A stretch of DNA of 64,000 nucleotides, taken from Blepharisma stoltei (Eukaryota; Ciliophora; Heterotrichea; Heterotrichida; Blepharismidae). The first letter of the stretch is position 1. Every line of letters starts with the position of its first letter. Below, in pieces: positions 33,751-45,169 of the stretch. The stretch is taken from contig CAJZBQ010000057.1 in the NCBI GenBank assembly GCA_914767885.1, forward strand, positions 744,001 to 808,000, in the 5' to 3' direction. The translations under genes and the position numbers were made by a program. The notes under the pieces were generated by a model. That model ran no database searches and was not told where the DNA came from. It saw only the letters and a list, made by a program, of their open reading frames with translations.

Positions 33751-34570
33751 GTATTTTTCAATACCGAAGCCATTACTTATAAATAATGATGATTTTTCAC
33801 AAAGTTTTCTTAGAAAAAGTGGTCTATATGTGAGTTTGCATGTTTGCTTAATTCCACATTTAGAATTTCACTCAATGCACAAGGTTTGAATTCACATGCT
33901 GCTGAATTTTGTAAAAAAAGGTAACACGCTATATATTTTAGCTATTATTTTGAGATTCCATATTCAATTAAGCCATACTACTGCTATTTCATCTATTCTA
34001 ATTATTTCACTCCCTGCTTTAAATAGGAGCAAAACCTGGGTAAAATTTTTATATTTTTGGGGACTTTAACCCCCTTTGAATGGAACAAATTTTTTTAATA
34101 GGAAAATTTTTATAATAAAAATACTAATTTATATAAAAATTAATTTTTGACCTAATCTAACGAAAAGAATATTATTGAAACAGTTTTCTCAGAAATCGAC
34201 TAATATTTTTTTTTTTTACTCTTCATAAAAATGAAAATGAATTAAAATTCGAAAATATTAGGTTTATTTTAATTTTTAAAAAATGTATTAGAAAACTTAT
34301 ATTTAATGGAATAGGATTTTTTTATTAGGGGTTAGTCAGATGAAAAATTTAAATAATCCCATTTCAATTAGTTTTCAAAAAAAGCTCTTTTCATAAGTTA
34401 AAGGCTCAGTATATTTGCTGGCATACTCCTAAATCACTTTAAAAATATACTCTCTGCATATGAGCTCAAAACGCTTCCATAGTTTCAATATTATTGTTTT
34501 AAATTATTTAGTTATGAAATAATCCATATTGCTTTTAGATTTAAAATATTCATATTTCATAAATTAAAAG

Positions 34571-34837
34571 ATGAACACAGAAAACGTGAATCCAAATCTA
34601 CCTACTGAAGAACTGAGGAAAAACAAAATGTTTATGCATGAAATAAAAGACAAAAGTCTTATATCAAGGATTCCTCTTCAAGAAAAAGAGATATTTAAAG
34701 TACCTTCATTGAATTGTACAGAAATTTTGATGCCGACACAGCTAGATTTGGATCTATATGAAATCCAACGATTATATAAACAAAATTATAGGGAAGCAAA
34801 CTTGAAGATCATGAATTCAAGAAAATCGGATCATTAA
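34571..34837 (+). CDS. Small hypothetical protein (88 aa)
   Basis: An open frame from ATG to TAA with coding-like composition, charged and without membrane segments: VNPNLPTEELRKNKMFMHEI, then LISRIPLQEKEIFKVPSLNC. I recognise no family. It is flanked by AT-rich spacer on both sides. It could be an independent small gene or an exon of something interrupted by undetected IESs. Confidence 0.45.
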   Translation: MNTENVNPNLPTEELRKNKMFMHEIKDKSLISRIPLQEKEIFKVPSLNCTEILMPTQLDLDLYEIQRLYKQNYREANLKIMNSRKSDH

Positions 34838-35424
34838 CTAACGTATGCTAAACTATAATACTTACTTACTCTCAGATAATAAGAAATCTACTGAAATTTA
34901 TTAATAAATAAATTTCTATAATAAATTTTTTAATTAATAATTTTCAGAAAGTTGAGGTTAGTTTTAAAAATGGATACATTTCAGTTAAACTGATATTTTG
35001 AATAAAATAAGAAATGGACGAAAATCTTATTGACTTTATTTTTAAAGATTTCTTTAACGAATCAGAAATTTATAAAAATCTTATCACTGTTTTCCTATTC
35101 TAAATATTAAGTGATGCTATACCGTGGTTATTATACTAGCTTATATACTTTATAATATTTATTTATTATTAAAGGAATTAATGCTATGATGCTATCAAAT
35201 GAATGTTTAAAAGTTATTTTAAAAATACTTAATTTGAATACTTTTGGAACCTAATAACTATATAAAAAAATAAAAAATTGTATTTTTACAATCTATATTT
35301 TCCCATAGCATCTTATTCAATTATTAAATTTGGGAATTTTTAGTATAATGAAATTTAATAAATAATTGAATCATACAGTGTGATACCAATGCCATTTTGA
35401 ATATTTCAATAATAAATTCTTTGT
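34838..35424. other. AT-rich spacer upstream of the F-BAR/TBC gene
   Basis: Nearly 590 bases, very AT-rich. A 28-codon ATG-initiated frame at about 35014-35103 is too short to support. Nothing else is seen. Confidence 0.4.
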
Positions 35425-38400
35425 ATGAGCTATACCGAAATCAGTGACCAGTTTGAAACGATTTCTTCCAATCTTAAAAAAGGCAGCCAAGTGATATCAG
35501 CACTGTGTAATTTCTTCAAAAATTATAAAAAACTAATTGATACTTACAATCAGCAACAATCCAAATTATGTGATACTTTAGTTCTTGAATTTCCTAACTT
35601 TTCACACCGTGAGTGTACGAAACCATTCAAAAATTCAGCGAAAAATGTTTTAGTATAAAAATTTTAATTGAAAAATATTTTATATGAGTGATAATTAGTA
35701 TAATGAAATCTAGTAGCTCCAGTCCCATTTTTACTCGTTTAGGAGTAATATTTTTGCTTAATTCTGACGAATTGAAACAGCTTGCATTTTAAAGCATAAA
35801 TTTTATACATTTTACTTTCAAATTTCAAAAAAGGAATATATATAAATTTTAAAAAAAAATTAATCCCACCTCTGTGAGTGAATAACATTTTTTTGTTCAC
35901 TCACCGAGGGGGTGTAAAGAAGGCAACGTAGATACCTTATCAACAGCACTCCATTCCTTTATTAGTTTTCTCAGAAAACAAAATCAAAGTCAACTTGTAT
36001 TCTCCAAAAATTTATACGAATAAAAAGCCGCAGAATTTATATCGAAATTGCCTCTACCTATTTTCTATAAAAAATAGTTTTTCAGACTAATCTCTTTTAG
36101 ATTTTTCAGCCTGCAAATGGACACAATTAGACATAATCGAGCCTTTAGAGCTATTTATCAATCATTTTGCTACATCTACAGCTACTTTATCAAGTCAGGG
36201 AGCTGCAGAATTCAAAGAACTAACAAAATGCAAAGACAGGCTCGATAAATCTATGAATAAATACATTCAAGCTTCAGAAATCGCAGAAAAATCTGAAAAG
36301 CTCATTTCTGTTGATGATTCTAAAGAAAAACAAGAAAAAGCCTTAAAACAATTTCTAGGCAACCGAGCAATGGCCAATAAAGAGTCCGACAGGTATATGA
36401 TCGCATGCAACAAAATGAACGGCCGTCTGGATGAATATAACAGTGTGATGCCAGGCATAATGCAATGCCTTCAGCAAAATGAAGTAGGACGAATCCATTT
36501 CTTAAAATACACCCTTGAAAAGTATGGAAAACATTACTTAAATTATCATAATGTCACAACTGAGTCTTTAGATGATATGACTAAAATTTTGAGTAACGTC
36601 AACAGTGATATTGACATCAGAGTTCTCGTAGACAGGCTGAAGTCGAAGTCAAGTGAAATCACAAGAACAGAATTTATTACATATGAAAAATGAAAAGAAA
36701 CTAATAAAATTATAGAAGAAACTTTACCAAAAGAAGAAGAAACGAATATAGAAGAACTTGCTGACCCGAATTATGAACTTATTAGGACTGTGCTTAACTA
36801 TCTTACACAAGATATAATGAGACGCTCAATAGAGAGCTCAAGCGATTCTGATGCAAGTATCGATATTCCTGCTTGCACCCCAGAACTTGAAGAACTCGAC
36901 CAAGGCTATTTTACTAAACTTTCTAATATCCTGCGTACATCTGAAGGCCGCACATTATTTTGTGACGTCTTGGAACATATGAAACACAGAAATTCGCTGA
37001 CTGCAGACAAAATATTGCAGCTTGCTGCTATTATAAACTCACTTTTGACAGTAATTATGATGGAAAATGACAAAGATCCTATGGTTTTTAGCAAAATTAT
37101 AGTGTCTTCACATATATTTTATACAGAAAAAGAAGATGGAAAAAGGATTTACTTGTCAAATTATATAGCATCCCATATGATATGGAATGATAAATCACGA
37201 TGGATTCAGGCAATTGACTATACGACTCAGGTAAAAATTTCGACTGATAAGACTTCTATGCAGAGGATTAAATCAATGAAAAGAAAAAATGAAGGACTAT
37301 TTGGAACTATAAAGACGCTTGCTAATAAGCTTCCTATGGTATTTCAAAAAGGAGGAGATGAGCAGACTGATAAATCAGCAGGATTTATGGTGATGACACA
37401 GTTTAGTTTTCATATGATACATTTGGCGGTGCCTTTAGAAACTGCAAATGCTATTATAATGAGTTTTTCACAAAAAATAAGTTTATTATATTGAGTTTTT
37501 TATTATTTAATATGAATCTATAAATAGTTTTTGCAAAATTTTAAAAAAAACTCGCCAAGTGGCTTTAAAAATATCAATTAAAAATGGAATAAATTTGGAT
37601 GCTGATAGGACTTGTGTGCTCTTAGCTGAATTGCAAGCAAATCAAAGAAATAGCCTAAAAGAAGAAGCACCTTGAAAAGTATCTAAAAAACGACGAGAAA
37701 AAGAAAGGCGAAAATGGGGAGAAATTTTGCCAATTGGATTAGCATTGAAATTTTTAACACAAAAAGAAAGCTTCAATTTAGTTTTAGTCTGTAAGCACTG
37801 AAAGTTAAGACTTTACCCTACCATTATAAAGAAATGGCTCTATAAAGGAGGACTCGATGAAGAATTTAAGCTGAAAATCAGAACAAAAGCATGGACAGAG
37901 CTGCTAAAAGATGATATAGGTGTTTTCCCTATATAGCCCGATAAGGGCCGTGGGTTCTCCGTGGAATCCCTCTGCTGGTTGAACCAACCAGTGAATTGGT
38001 CAAACCAACGCACTGAGTTGGTTTGACCAACAGAGGGGATTCCACTGAGAACCCACAGCCCTTATCGGGCCATATAGGGAAAACCCCTATATGCCAACAT
38101 CTATTGATTATATTGCGTTATTAAACAAAGTTGTAGCTGAGCCTACAGCTATAAATGAATTAGAAGAAATTATTGACATGGACGTCTCTAGGTGCTATCA
38201 AAACCACCCACACATAATTCCACAAGTCCTTAAGAATTTATTGAAAACTTATGCATATTATAACCCTGAAATAGGGTATTGCCAAGGGATGAATTATATT
38301 GCTGGAACTTTATATAAACATTACATTACATTATGTAGACGGGCTCTTGCCCTTAATTTTAACGCAATCACAGAGGATCCCCTAGGGTTCAACTCTCTTT

Positions 38401-39501
38401 GCGACCTTTCTTCCGTCCGGTCTCCTCCTTGTCACTTGTAAAAGACTCCAGTCTTGAGTGGGCAGTCTACGGGCTTTTGCGGCCTCCTGAGGCTGAGAGA
38501 AAACGAAGTTGGCATTCCGAAATCCCCGAAAAATGGAATTTCTGGTAGCCTATCGGCAAAAGGGTTAAAGTCCAGATCCTGGGACGTAACGCCCAGTTTC
38601 ACGCTAGGCAATTGCCCGATTGGTCTAGGGATTACCTGTAGACCTTGCTGGGCTTGCCCTTTCCAAACCTGGACCTCCCTTTCCTTCGAGGTAAAACCCA
38701 GTCTCGGAATTGGACTTGGGCTAGGCTCTACCTCCTGCAGAATTGGTTACCATAGCATCGCCGTCCTTTCCGAGGCTAGTAAAACCTTGTCGGATATAAT
38801 TAAAATATGAGTCGAGGATGTATGGCTGTGAGGCCATACCTAGACGAAGACGCCATATTTTAATTATAATTTTATATATACAAATACAAGATGAAGAAGC
38901 GACATTTAGATCTCTCATTTCCCTAGTTAAAAGGTTTAAAATGACAAATTTATTTATAGGAGAAATAATTAAATAAATTATGATAAAAAGTATATTAATT
39001 TATTTTTGTAAAAAAAAGCTCTGGCAGATTAAATTTATAGAGTATATAAATGATTTACCAAAGCTCAAGCAATTTTTCTATCAAATGGACAGACTTATTG
39101 GAATTTTAGAACCAGAGGTCCATGAGTATTTTAAAGAAGTTGGGATATCCTCAGGCCACTTTAGTTCTCCATGGTTTATCACCCTCTTCGCTAGCCACCT
39201 GCAGAATAAAACAGAAATTTTACTACAAATTTGGGATCTATTTTTAATTCAAGGGTGGAAAGCAATTTTTAAAGCTGGAATTTCAATAATTAGCAGACTA
39301 TCCAAAGAGATTATAGGATCAAGGTTTGAAGATATTATGCAGGTGTTGACAAGTTTGAGTATTAACATTGCTAATATTGATGTATTTGATGGAGAATTCA
39401 TTCAAAGAGTGAAGATGGTCAAAATTAGTGATGCTTTGCTACAGGATTTGGAATTTGAGTATGAAAACTTAAAAATAAGAGCTGCAGAGAGGAAAAAATA
39501 A
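35425..39501 (+). CDS. F-BAR-like / SBF2-like / TBC RabGAP protein, split by six elements
   Basis: About 929 residues after removing six inserts. The N-terminus is F-BAR-like: SALCNFFKNYKKLIDTYNQQ, WTQLDIIEPLELFINHF and IHFLKYTLEKYGKHYLNYHN. The middle (about residues 390-600; LFCDVLEHMKHRNSLTADKI, NYIASHMIWNDKSRWIQAID) resembles the SBF2/KIAA0513-type helical module. The C-terminal TBC domain carries both catalytic fingers: Arg in EIIDMDVSRCY (IxxDxxR) and Gln in YCQGMNYIAGTLY, then DEEATFRSLISLVKRF and LPKLKQFFYQMDRLI. TBC proteins activate Rab GTP hydrolysis; the F-BAR part would bind curved membrane. Without excision it appears as at least five broken frames. Joins: LEFPKEGNVDTL, SKNLDFSACKWTQL, SQKISLKKTRQ, LLKDDMPTSIDY, GTLYIQIQDEEA and NLFINDLPKL. 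The TBC part is certain; the F-BAR and SBF2 labels are by eye. Confidence 0.85.
35595..35914 (-). mobile_element. Family M MITE, reversed and decayed, in the F-BAR part
   Basis: A 320-bp TA-bounded copy whose left end ACACCGTGAGTGTACGAAACC and right end GTTCACTCACCGAGGGGG are diverged. The host frame reads on for about 20 codons into the element, which hides the true boundary. Excision at TA gives LEFPKEGNVDTL. Confidence 0.82.
36013..36097 (+). other. Short TA-bounded IES (85 bp)
   Basis: An AT-rich segment with several stops between AAT-TTA and GAT-TTT. TA-to-TA excision gives SKNLDFSACKW in frame. It has no relation to the MITE ends. Confidence 0.75.
37484..37541 (+). other. Short TA-bounded IES (58 bp)
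   Basis: Between ATA AGT TTA and AAA AAA ACT. The segment contains a TAA in the frame downstream. Excision joins the SBF2-like and TBC halves as SQKISLKKTRQ. An adjacent TTA makes the left edge uncertain by three bases. Confidence 0.7.
37915..38089. mobile_element. 175-bp palindromic IES in the TBC gene
   Basis: Ends TATAGGTGTTTTCCCTATAT and its near reverse complement. The arms pair through GCCCGATAAGGGC and CCGTGGGTTCTCCGTGGAAT to a centre near CAACGCACTGAGTTGG, so nearly the whole element folds back. It is more GC-rich than the flanks. TA-to-TA removal gives KDDMPTSIDY. It shares the TATAG tips of the other palindromes. Confidence 0.88.
38310..38871. mobile_element. Retroposon-like insertion in the TBC domain
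   Basis: A 562-base GC-rich insert between TTATATAAACATTACA and TTATATATACAAATACA, a diverged direct repeat of about 16 bp. Deletion gives GTLYIQIQDEEATF, exactly the TBC core after the Gln finger. It includes GGTTCAACTCT (about 38388), similar to a Pol III B box. Confidence 0.82.
38957..39046 (+). other. Short TA-bounded IES (90 bp)
   Basis: It separates NLFI from NDLPKLKQFF in the TBC domain and contains in-frame stops. TA-to-TA removal restores the conserved join. It follows the 562-base insertion by only about 85 bases. Confidence 0.8.
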
Positions 39502-39915
39502 TTAATTGCAATAAATTTGATTCATTAATAGCTAATAAACTAATTATATTATGACTATGAGACTTATCGTCTGTCCATTATTCATAAATCTTTTTTAATT
39601 TCTAAATTATCTTTCCCTATTTTTGAGGTATAATTTCATATGGGCTGTGCTGATTATTAAACTCAACGATAAGATCTTATAGTCTTAAACTGAATGCATT
39701 ATTATACTTTTTCTCAATAGTTTTTCTTAGGAATATATGATAAAGAATTTGTAAACAAAAATAATCTCTATTGATTTTATAAAATTATAAAATATATTTA
39801 TTTAAGTTTTTAAACATAAAATCATCATTATTTCAAAAATTAATAGTCCATTCAGACTAAGCCAAAGTGATTTATTTTAAAATTCCCATTAGTATATTAG
39901 TTTATATTTCTTATT
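39502..39915. other. AT-rich spacer
   Basis: About 410 bases between the TBC gene and the Tcd gene with no frame, repeat end or RNA gene recognised. Confidence 0.45.
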
Positions 39916-41440
39916 ATGGCAATTCTTAAGTCAATAATTTCATGACTCTTAGGTCTTGGCTTGGGATCTTTATTAGCATATTATTTATCAAGACAAAAGA
40001 AGAAGCCACGATCAATTCCTCTAAAGGACCAATTAATCAGAAATTCCCAATTTTTTGGAGAAGGCCAAAAGAAAATTCAGCAAAGTTTTGTTATTGTTAT
40101 TGGTCTAGGCGGTGTCGGCAGCCATTGTGTAGTAGGCTTAGCTCGATCAGGTATTAAAAAACTCCGAATTGTCGATTTCGATATTGTAACACTTGGCTCA
40201 TTAAATCGACATGCAGTCGCTATAGTTGATGATGTCGGCCAAACTAAATCTGATGTATTAAAAAGGCACTTACTCCTCCCTCTATAAGCGAACAAAACCA
40301 TTAGAAAAATCCCTATTTTTTGCCCAAAAACCACCCTCCATGAGCGAACAAAAATTTTTTATGGGAAAAATGTTGATAAATAGGTAATAACTAGTATCAT
40401 GAAATCTCGAGCTAATTCTGTTTAATTTTAAACAAATAGTGTTTTTAAAACATAAATTTTATAATATTTCCCTTCAAATTTTCGAGAAGCGGGATATTTT
40501 TAAATTCCGAAAAAAAATTTACTTTAGAATTTATATATAAATTTTTAAAAAAAAAAATTAACCACCTCTGTGAGGAAAAAATTTTTTTTGTTCACTTACG
40601 GGGGGGGAGCTAGAAGAAATTATCCCACAGTGTGAAGTAGACGCTATCAATACATTGTTTTCCAGAGAAAATGCTGAACAATTATTAAGCGGAAACCCTG
40701 ATTTTGTTATTGACTGCATTGATAATATCAACACAAAAGCTGACTTACTAGAATTTTGCCATCAGAGAGAAATCAATGTGATCAGCTCAGGAGGGGCTGG
40801 AGGAAAAATTGATCCAACCCGAATGGAAATTTCTGATATCTCGTCTACAAAAAACTGCGAGCTTGTAAGAAAATTACGAAAAATTTTGCATAAAAGAGGA
40901 GTAAAAGAAGGAATCACTGTTGTTTATTCAGCAGAGGGAGCTGCACAAAGTTTGTTAAAAGTGCAAGATAAAATGTCAAATACACAAGAAAAATATGATG
41001 ATTATGCAAAATTCAGAACAAGAGTTATGCCAGTCATTGGAACCATGCCAGCAGTAGCAGGGAACTCTATAGCTACTTATGTGCTGTCTAGACTGGGTGG
41101 GGTTGAATTTAAGTCACTTGATAAAGAAAATGTCCGAAGAAATACATTCAACAAATTTTATCAAAGTCTTGAAATACTAGAAAAAAAACACTTTAGATGC
41201 AAGCTTGAAATGGACTTCGAAGAGTTTGAAAACGTCGCTGGAGATTTGTGGCATTGGCAATCGGTTTATAGCCACACTACTATTGGAGTTGATGCTGTGA
41301 GATTTGATTTGACGAAACCTCCAAGTGAAACTAATTTAATTATGCTGACTAAGCAAGAACTAAAACAACATATCTCGAATACTCTTCCATGGACACAAGA
41401 GCAGCTTGAAGAAATAAGAAGAAAACTGGAAGACAATTAA
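39916..41440 (+). CDS. E1-like tRNA threonylcarbamoyladenosine dehydratase (Tcd/TcdA family)
   Basis: 394 residues after removing one MITE, exactly in frame. A hydrophobic N-terminal helix (WLLGLGLGSLLAYYLS) suggests a membrane anchor, as in yeast Tcd1/Tcd2 at the mitochondrial outer membrane. Then GEGQKKIQQSFVIVIGLGGV with the nucleotide-binding GxGGVGS, DFDIVTLGSLNRHAVA and, after the junction, EEIIPQCEVDAIN and DFVIDCIDNINTKADLLEFC. These enzymes use ATP to cyclise t6A37 of tRNA to ct6A. Catalytic Cys and ATP residues fit the family by eye. Join: KRHLEEIIPQCE. Stop TAA 41438-41440. A general E1-like activator is the alternative, but the length and the anchor favour Tcd. Confidence 0.88.
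40271..40610 (-). mobile_element. Family M MITE, reversed, in the Tcd gene
   Basis: A 340-bp TA-bounded copy: left CTCCTCCCTCTATAAGCGAAC, right TTCACTTACGGGGGGGAG. Excision gives CAC TTA GAA GAA, that is HLEEIIPQ, in a conserved part of the E1-like fold. Confidence 0.9.
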
Positions 41441-42508
41441 GCATAAATTAATTCAGATTTATTCAGCACCAAAACTTATTTTTTTATGCACTGTAAATGA
41501 ATTTCTTAATTCAAAGAGTACTTTGAGTTTAAATCTTAAAAATAGTTAAAATATTATGTAATTTTAAACTTTCTCTATATTAATTTCTATTTTTTTATAT
41601 GATAAAAAACTTCAGCAAGAGTTAAAATAAATAGCCAAATGCATATCTAAACATTTCTCTAGTTATCATTAAGGCATATAGTTTCTTTTCTTTAACTCCC
41701 CCCCCCCCTCCGTGAGTGAACAAAAAAATTTTGTTCACTCACGGAGGGAGGTTAATTTTTTTTTTTTAAAAAAAAAAATATATATAAATTTTATAAAAAA
41801 TATTTTTTTTCGAAATTTAAAAAAATCCTAATTCGCAAAAATTGGAAAGCAAATGTTAATTTAATTTATAAAATTTATGTTTTAAAAAGCAATTCGTTTA
41901 AAATTAAACAGAATTAGTTTTAGATTTCATTATACTAATTATCATTTATATATCAAATTTTTTTTCCATAAAAAATTTTCTATTAAAAAAATTTTTGTTC
42001 ACTCACGGAGGGTGGGTTTTTTGGGGCAAAAAAATGGCGATTTTTCTAATGGTTTTGTTCACTCACGGAGGGGGGGGAGTAAGTAAAATTTTATATCAAA
42101 ATAATTATGGCTTCATATTTAAAGTTTGACAGGGTTTTATTTCTATATGATGAACTATTTTCTTAATTTTAATATCAAACGCAAAATATTTATTATCATT
42201 AATCAATAAGCCTTTGGAATCAAAATTTAACCTCTTTTATTGAATTGCTTTTCCTTCCTCATTTAGCTTATTTTTACTGCAATTTCAATATATTTTAAAT
42301 TAAAATTTGCTAGATTTTAAATAACTAAAAGCGGTTGCATTTTTTGTATTTAAGTTTATAAAAAATTTTCAATTTTCATATAAATCTATATCGTCATGCA
42401 AACTAATCGTTTTGGCATTATAAGTGTCAGTAAATTCAACCATAAAGTTCATAAGTTAGTTTCATTTCTTAGAATACAAAAAACAATAATGGCTCATATA
42501 AAATTAAA
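41441..42508. other. Intergenic region with one MITE
   Basis: About 1.07 kb. It contains the MITE at 41693-42079. The rest is AT-rich with no recognised frame. Confidence 0.5.
41693..42079 (+). mobile_element. Family M MITE (intergenic, near-consensus)
   Basis: A 387-bp TA-bounded copy with a long C-run, CTCCGTGAGTGAAC hairpin and right end CACTCACGGAGGGGGGGAG. It carries the duplicated subterminal block GTTCACTCACGGAGGGTGGG. Confidence 0.9.
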
Positions 42509-42838
42509 ATGTCTGAGTTGATTCAAACAAGTCTTCTATCAAAAGTTGAGAAAGACCCATTAATCATTTCACCCAAGCCTAAAAGGGTTTCTTTGGTCCC
42601 CATAAAGCCCAATATCAGCAACCCCTTCATTTCTTTGCTCGAAAATCAATGCAAAAATGAAGAGGATTCCATCATCAATGAGTTGCAGTTTATATTAACC
42701 CAGCCTGAAGTACAAAAGAAAAAATTACCAAACCCCGTACAGTCGCCTGCATTTTGCAGAGCTCAAAGACCAATGTCACGCCATACAAGTAATCCAATAA
42801 TCAACGATGCATTATTCCAAGAATTAAACTGTTCTTAG
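42509..42838 (+). CDS. Small hypothetical protein (109 aa)
   Basis: Open from ATG to TAG. It is rich in Pro, Lys and Ser (ISPKPKRVSLVPIKPNISNP) with no membrane helix and no known domain, and likely disordered. Composition is coding-like and the ATG follows AT-rich spacer. Function unknown. Confidence 0.55.
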   Translation: MSELIQTSLLSKVEKDPLIISPKPKRVSLVPIKPNISNPFISLLENQCKNEEDSIINELQFILTQPEVQKKKLPNPVQSPAFCRAQRPMSRHTSNPIINDALFQELNCS

Positions 42839-43220
42839 AGGGTGCGTATAATGTTTATACCTAATTAAATTTTTAAATACCAATTTGTCTAGTTTTTTAA
42901 CGGAGCTTTTGATATTTTTGACAATCAAATTTGGGCGATTTTTTTCTTGGCTATGTTAAATTCAATAAAAAATACTTATAAGGAGAATCCAAATAAAATA
43001 TTACATTTTTAAAGTAAATAAATGAAAGTGAGCTGAAAAAGGAGAAAAAGAAAATTTGTTGAGAATTTAGAAAATTGAAGTTATACATTTTATTGAGTTA
43101 TTTAATAAAGAATTTTTCATATTTTTTATATTTTGATAGTCGTCATTTTCATTTTTAATTACCTCATCAGATTTTTATCCTTAAGAATACCTTTAAAACA
43201 TATCACTAAATTGTCATTTA
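42839..43220. other. AT-rich convergent spacer
   Basis: About 380 bases between two converging genes. It would carry both 3' ends. No repeat or frame was recognised. Confidence 0.4.
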
Positions 43221-45032
43221 TTAATGCCTTCTTCTCTCATTACTTCTACTTCTCGATCTTCTTCTCCTTGGTGGAGTTTTTGACCTTTTTTTATTTTCTC
43301 TCCCTTTCTTTTCTTTTACCTCATTTTCAATTTCTCTTTTTAAAAATCTATCTGCGGCTTCCTTATTCTTTTTTTGTTCAATTTCACTTTCGCTTTCTGA
43401 TTCTGAAGATTCGCTTGATGATCCTTCTGATGAAGATGAACTTGAAGAGGAAGATGAGCTTTCAGCTTGCTGTGGGGCATTTTTTAAAAATTCTCTTAAT
43501 TCGTCAGTAAGACTGCCAAGCCCAATTGAGGTGAAAAAGTTGATAGCAAATCTGGTATGCTTTGGCAGGTCTTTGGGGAAAATTCCTTGGAAGCAGTCCA
43601 TTAGCTCTTCATCTTTGAACTTGAATTGCATTTTTTCAATGCTAAGGTTTTCTGCTATTTCTTGCATCACGATTTTTATAAAGATTCTGCTTGAAGAAGT
43701 GGTGTCTTCTTCTGTAAGTCTGATGACTCTAAAAACACACCATGAAATTGCATCTGTAAATAATAAATGAGCAAAAAATTTTGCTAAATTCCTAAGTTTA
43801 TTTGTTTCAAGCCTATGAATAGTCTGATAATACTGTGTAAGCAAATACTGGAAATGCTCTTGGTAAACAGGATTTAGCATACAAAATCGTTGGGAAAGTA
43901 ATCCAAAAAAACGGAGATAAGTTCTCTCTTGCATGCAACACTCTAAAATCATAGCTGCGATGTCACCTTCTTGGCCTTCTCTAATTTTTAATTTTAGCAT
44001 TTTATTTGCACACTCTTCAAACCCAACACTTGACATAATGCTTAAGTAAATTGTTTTTCTCAAATTCAGTAAATCCCTTTCTGTATAATCTTTGATTTTC
44101 CCTTCATTTTCGTCTTCTTCCTCTTCTTCCTCACTTTCCTCTTCTTCTCCTTCTCCTAAATAGTTTTCTTCTCCCAAAATTTCTCTTTTAATAACAGCCC
44201 ACTCCTCTTCATTATTTTCGAAATTTTCGTCAAACTTAAAAACATTTAAAATTTCTTGACCATCTAAACTGTCATCCAATGAAATTTCATGTGTAATCTT
44301 ATCAGCATCTTCTACAAGGTCTAACTCTTGAAGTACTCCAGGATGATCTCTGAATTTTGTTTTTCTGATCGCCATAAGGTTCTCAATGGTATATTGAACT
44401 CTTTTATTAGTTTCTCCTTCTTGTAAAATCCCTCGAAAACGGTCAAAAATTGCATTAACCCCTGTTGGTGATAAGTCAGTTAACACTTGTCCGCATTCAA
44501 TCATAAAATCAGTTGCAATTTCAACTGAATCTTCTGTAGGTTTTTCTAATAGCAAAGCCATGATTTGCAAAGCTAGTAATTCATTAACGACTTGTTGATT
44601 TACCAAGTGGGCAATCATTTTTGTTGTCGCTATACACAATAACTTATCATTTCTTTTGTATGACCTTTGGAATTGAAGAATTACTCTGTGCAAAAGCAAT
44701 ATCCCAATTTCTGGTAATTTTGTATTTATGACTGAAATTAAAGCAGCATAAACGTGTGTGAAGTTTGGGGCTGCCATTTGTGCTTTAAGTATAGCCTTAG
44801 TCAATAATCCTTTTCCACGTAGCAAATTTTCATTAAAAAGTTCGAAAATTACATTAGAAATGTTACTGATATTGACTTTATTGATGATCCCATTAATGGA
44901 TTTACGTAAGAGATCCCACATGAGTTTTTGATATTCAGGTGATTTTTTATCTTTTATTTCTTTTTGCATTTGAGCGAGCCTAAAAGGAGGGATATAGACG
45001 CTTTCAGATTGCATTGGCTTTATATCTGTCAT
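43221..45032 (-). CDS. CWC22: Pre-mRNA splicing factor CWC22
   Basis: 603 residues in one uninterrupted frame. The N-terminus YIPPFRLAQMQKEIKDKKSP and WDLLRKSINGIINKVNISNI begin the MIF4G domain (to about residue 260). The MA3 domain follows after an acidic linker: LRKTIYLSIMSSVGFEECAN and LRFFGLLSQRFCMLNP. FTSIGLGSLTDELREFLKN leads into a Ser-rich tract and an RS-like basic tail (KRSKTPPRRRRSRSRS). CWC22 is a core spliceosome protein that recruits eIF4A3 for exon-junction-complex loading. Domain order and length fit the family. In an organism with 15-nt introns the spliceosome components are of special interest. No IES is present. Confidence 0.93.
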   Translation of the reverse strand: MTDIKPMQSESVYIPPFRLAQMQKEIKDKKSPEYQKLMWDLLRKSINGIINKVNISNISNVIFELFNENLLRGKGLLTKAILKAQMAAPNFTHVYAALISVINTKLPEIGILLLHRVILQFQRSYKRNDKLLCIATTKMIAHLVNQQVVNELLALQIMALLLEKPTEDSVEIATDFMIECGQVLTDLSPTGVNAIFDRFRGILQEGETNKRVQYTIENLMAIRKTKFRDHPGVLQELDLVEDADKITHEISLDDSLDGQEILNVFKFDENFENNEEEWAVIKREILGEENYLGEGEEEESEEEEEEDENEGKIKDYTERDLLNLRKTIYLSIMSSVGFEECANKMLKLKIREGQEGDIAAMILECCMQERTYLRFFGLLSQRFCMLNPVYQEHFQYLLTQYYQTIHRLETNKLRNLAKFFAHLLFTDAISWCVFRVIRLTEEDTTSSSRIFIKIVMQEIAENLSIEKMQFKFKDEELMDCFQGIFPKDLPKHTRFAINFFTSIGLGSLTDELREFLKNAPQQAESSSSSSSSSSSEGSSSESSESESESEIEQKKNKEAADRFLKREIENEVKEKKGRENKKRSKTPPRRRRSRSRSNERRRH

Positions 45033-45169
45033 TTTAATTATATAGCAATATAAAAACCTTATAGAAAAAGTTAAATAAAAATTTAAAGATAGAATAATTA
45101 TCTAATTATTGAGTATTAAAAGACTTGAAAGATAGAGCAATATTAAGGCTAATTATTATAAACCATAAA

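Larger units (their letters stand above)
33016..34570. other. MITE-rich intergenic region
   Basis: About 1.5 kb without a host gene. It holds an old family M MITE interrupted by a young one (33084-33750), then AT-rich DNA. Between about 34017 and 34338 there are motifs resembling second-family ends (CACTCCCTGCTTTAAATAGG and CCCCCTTTGAATGGAACAAA), perhaps a degraded copy. No conserved reading frame is seen. Confidence 0.6.

Noticed and set aside
35606-35660. Host coding sequence up to NSAKNVLV in the F-BAR gene
   Set aside because: These codons match the end of a reversed MITE; the true junction is at TA 35595, which alone restores frame.
36667-36720. Frame breaks at TGA codons as pseudogene signs
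   Set aside because: TGA is a Trp codon here; such breaks disappear under the correct code and were not counted as damage.
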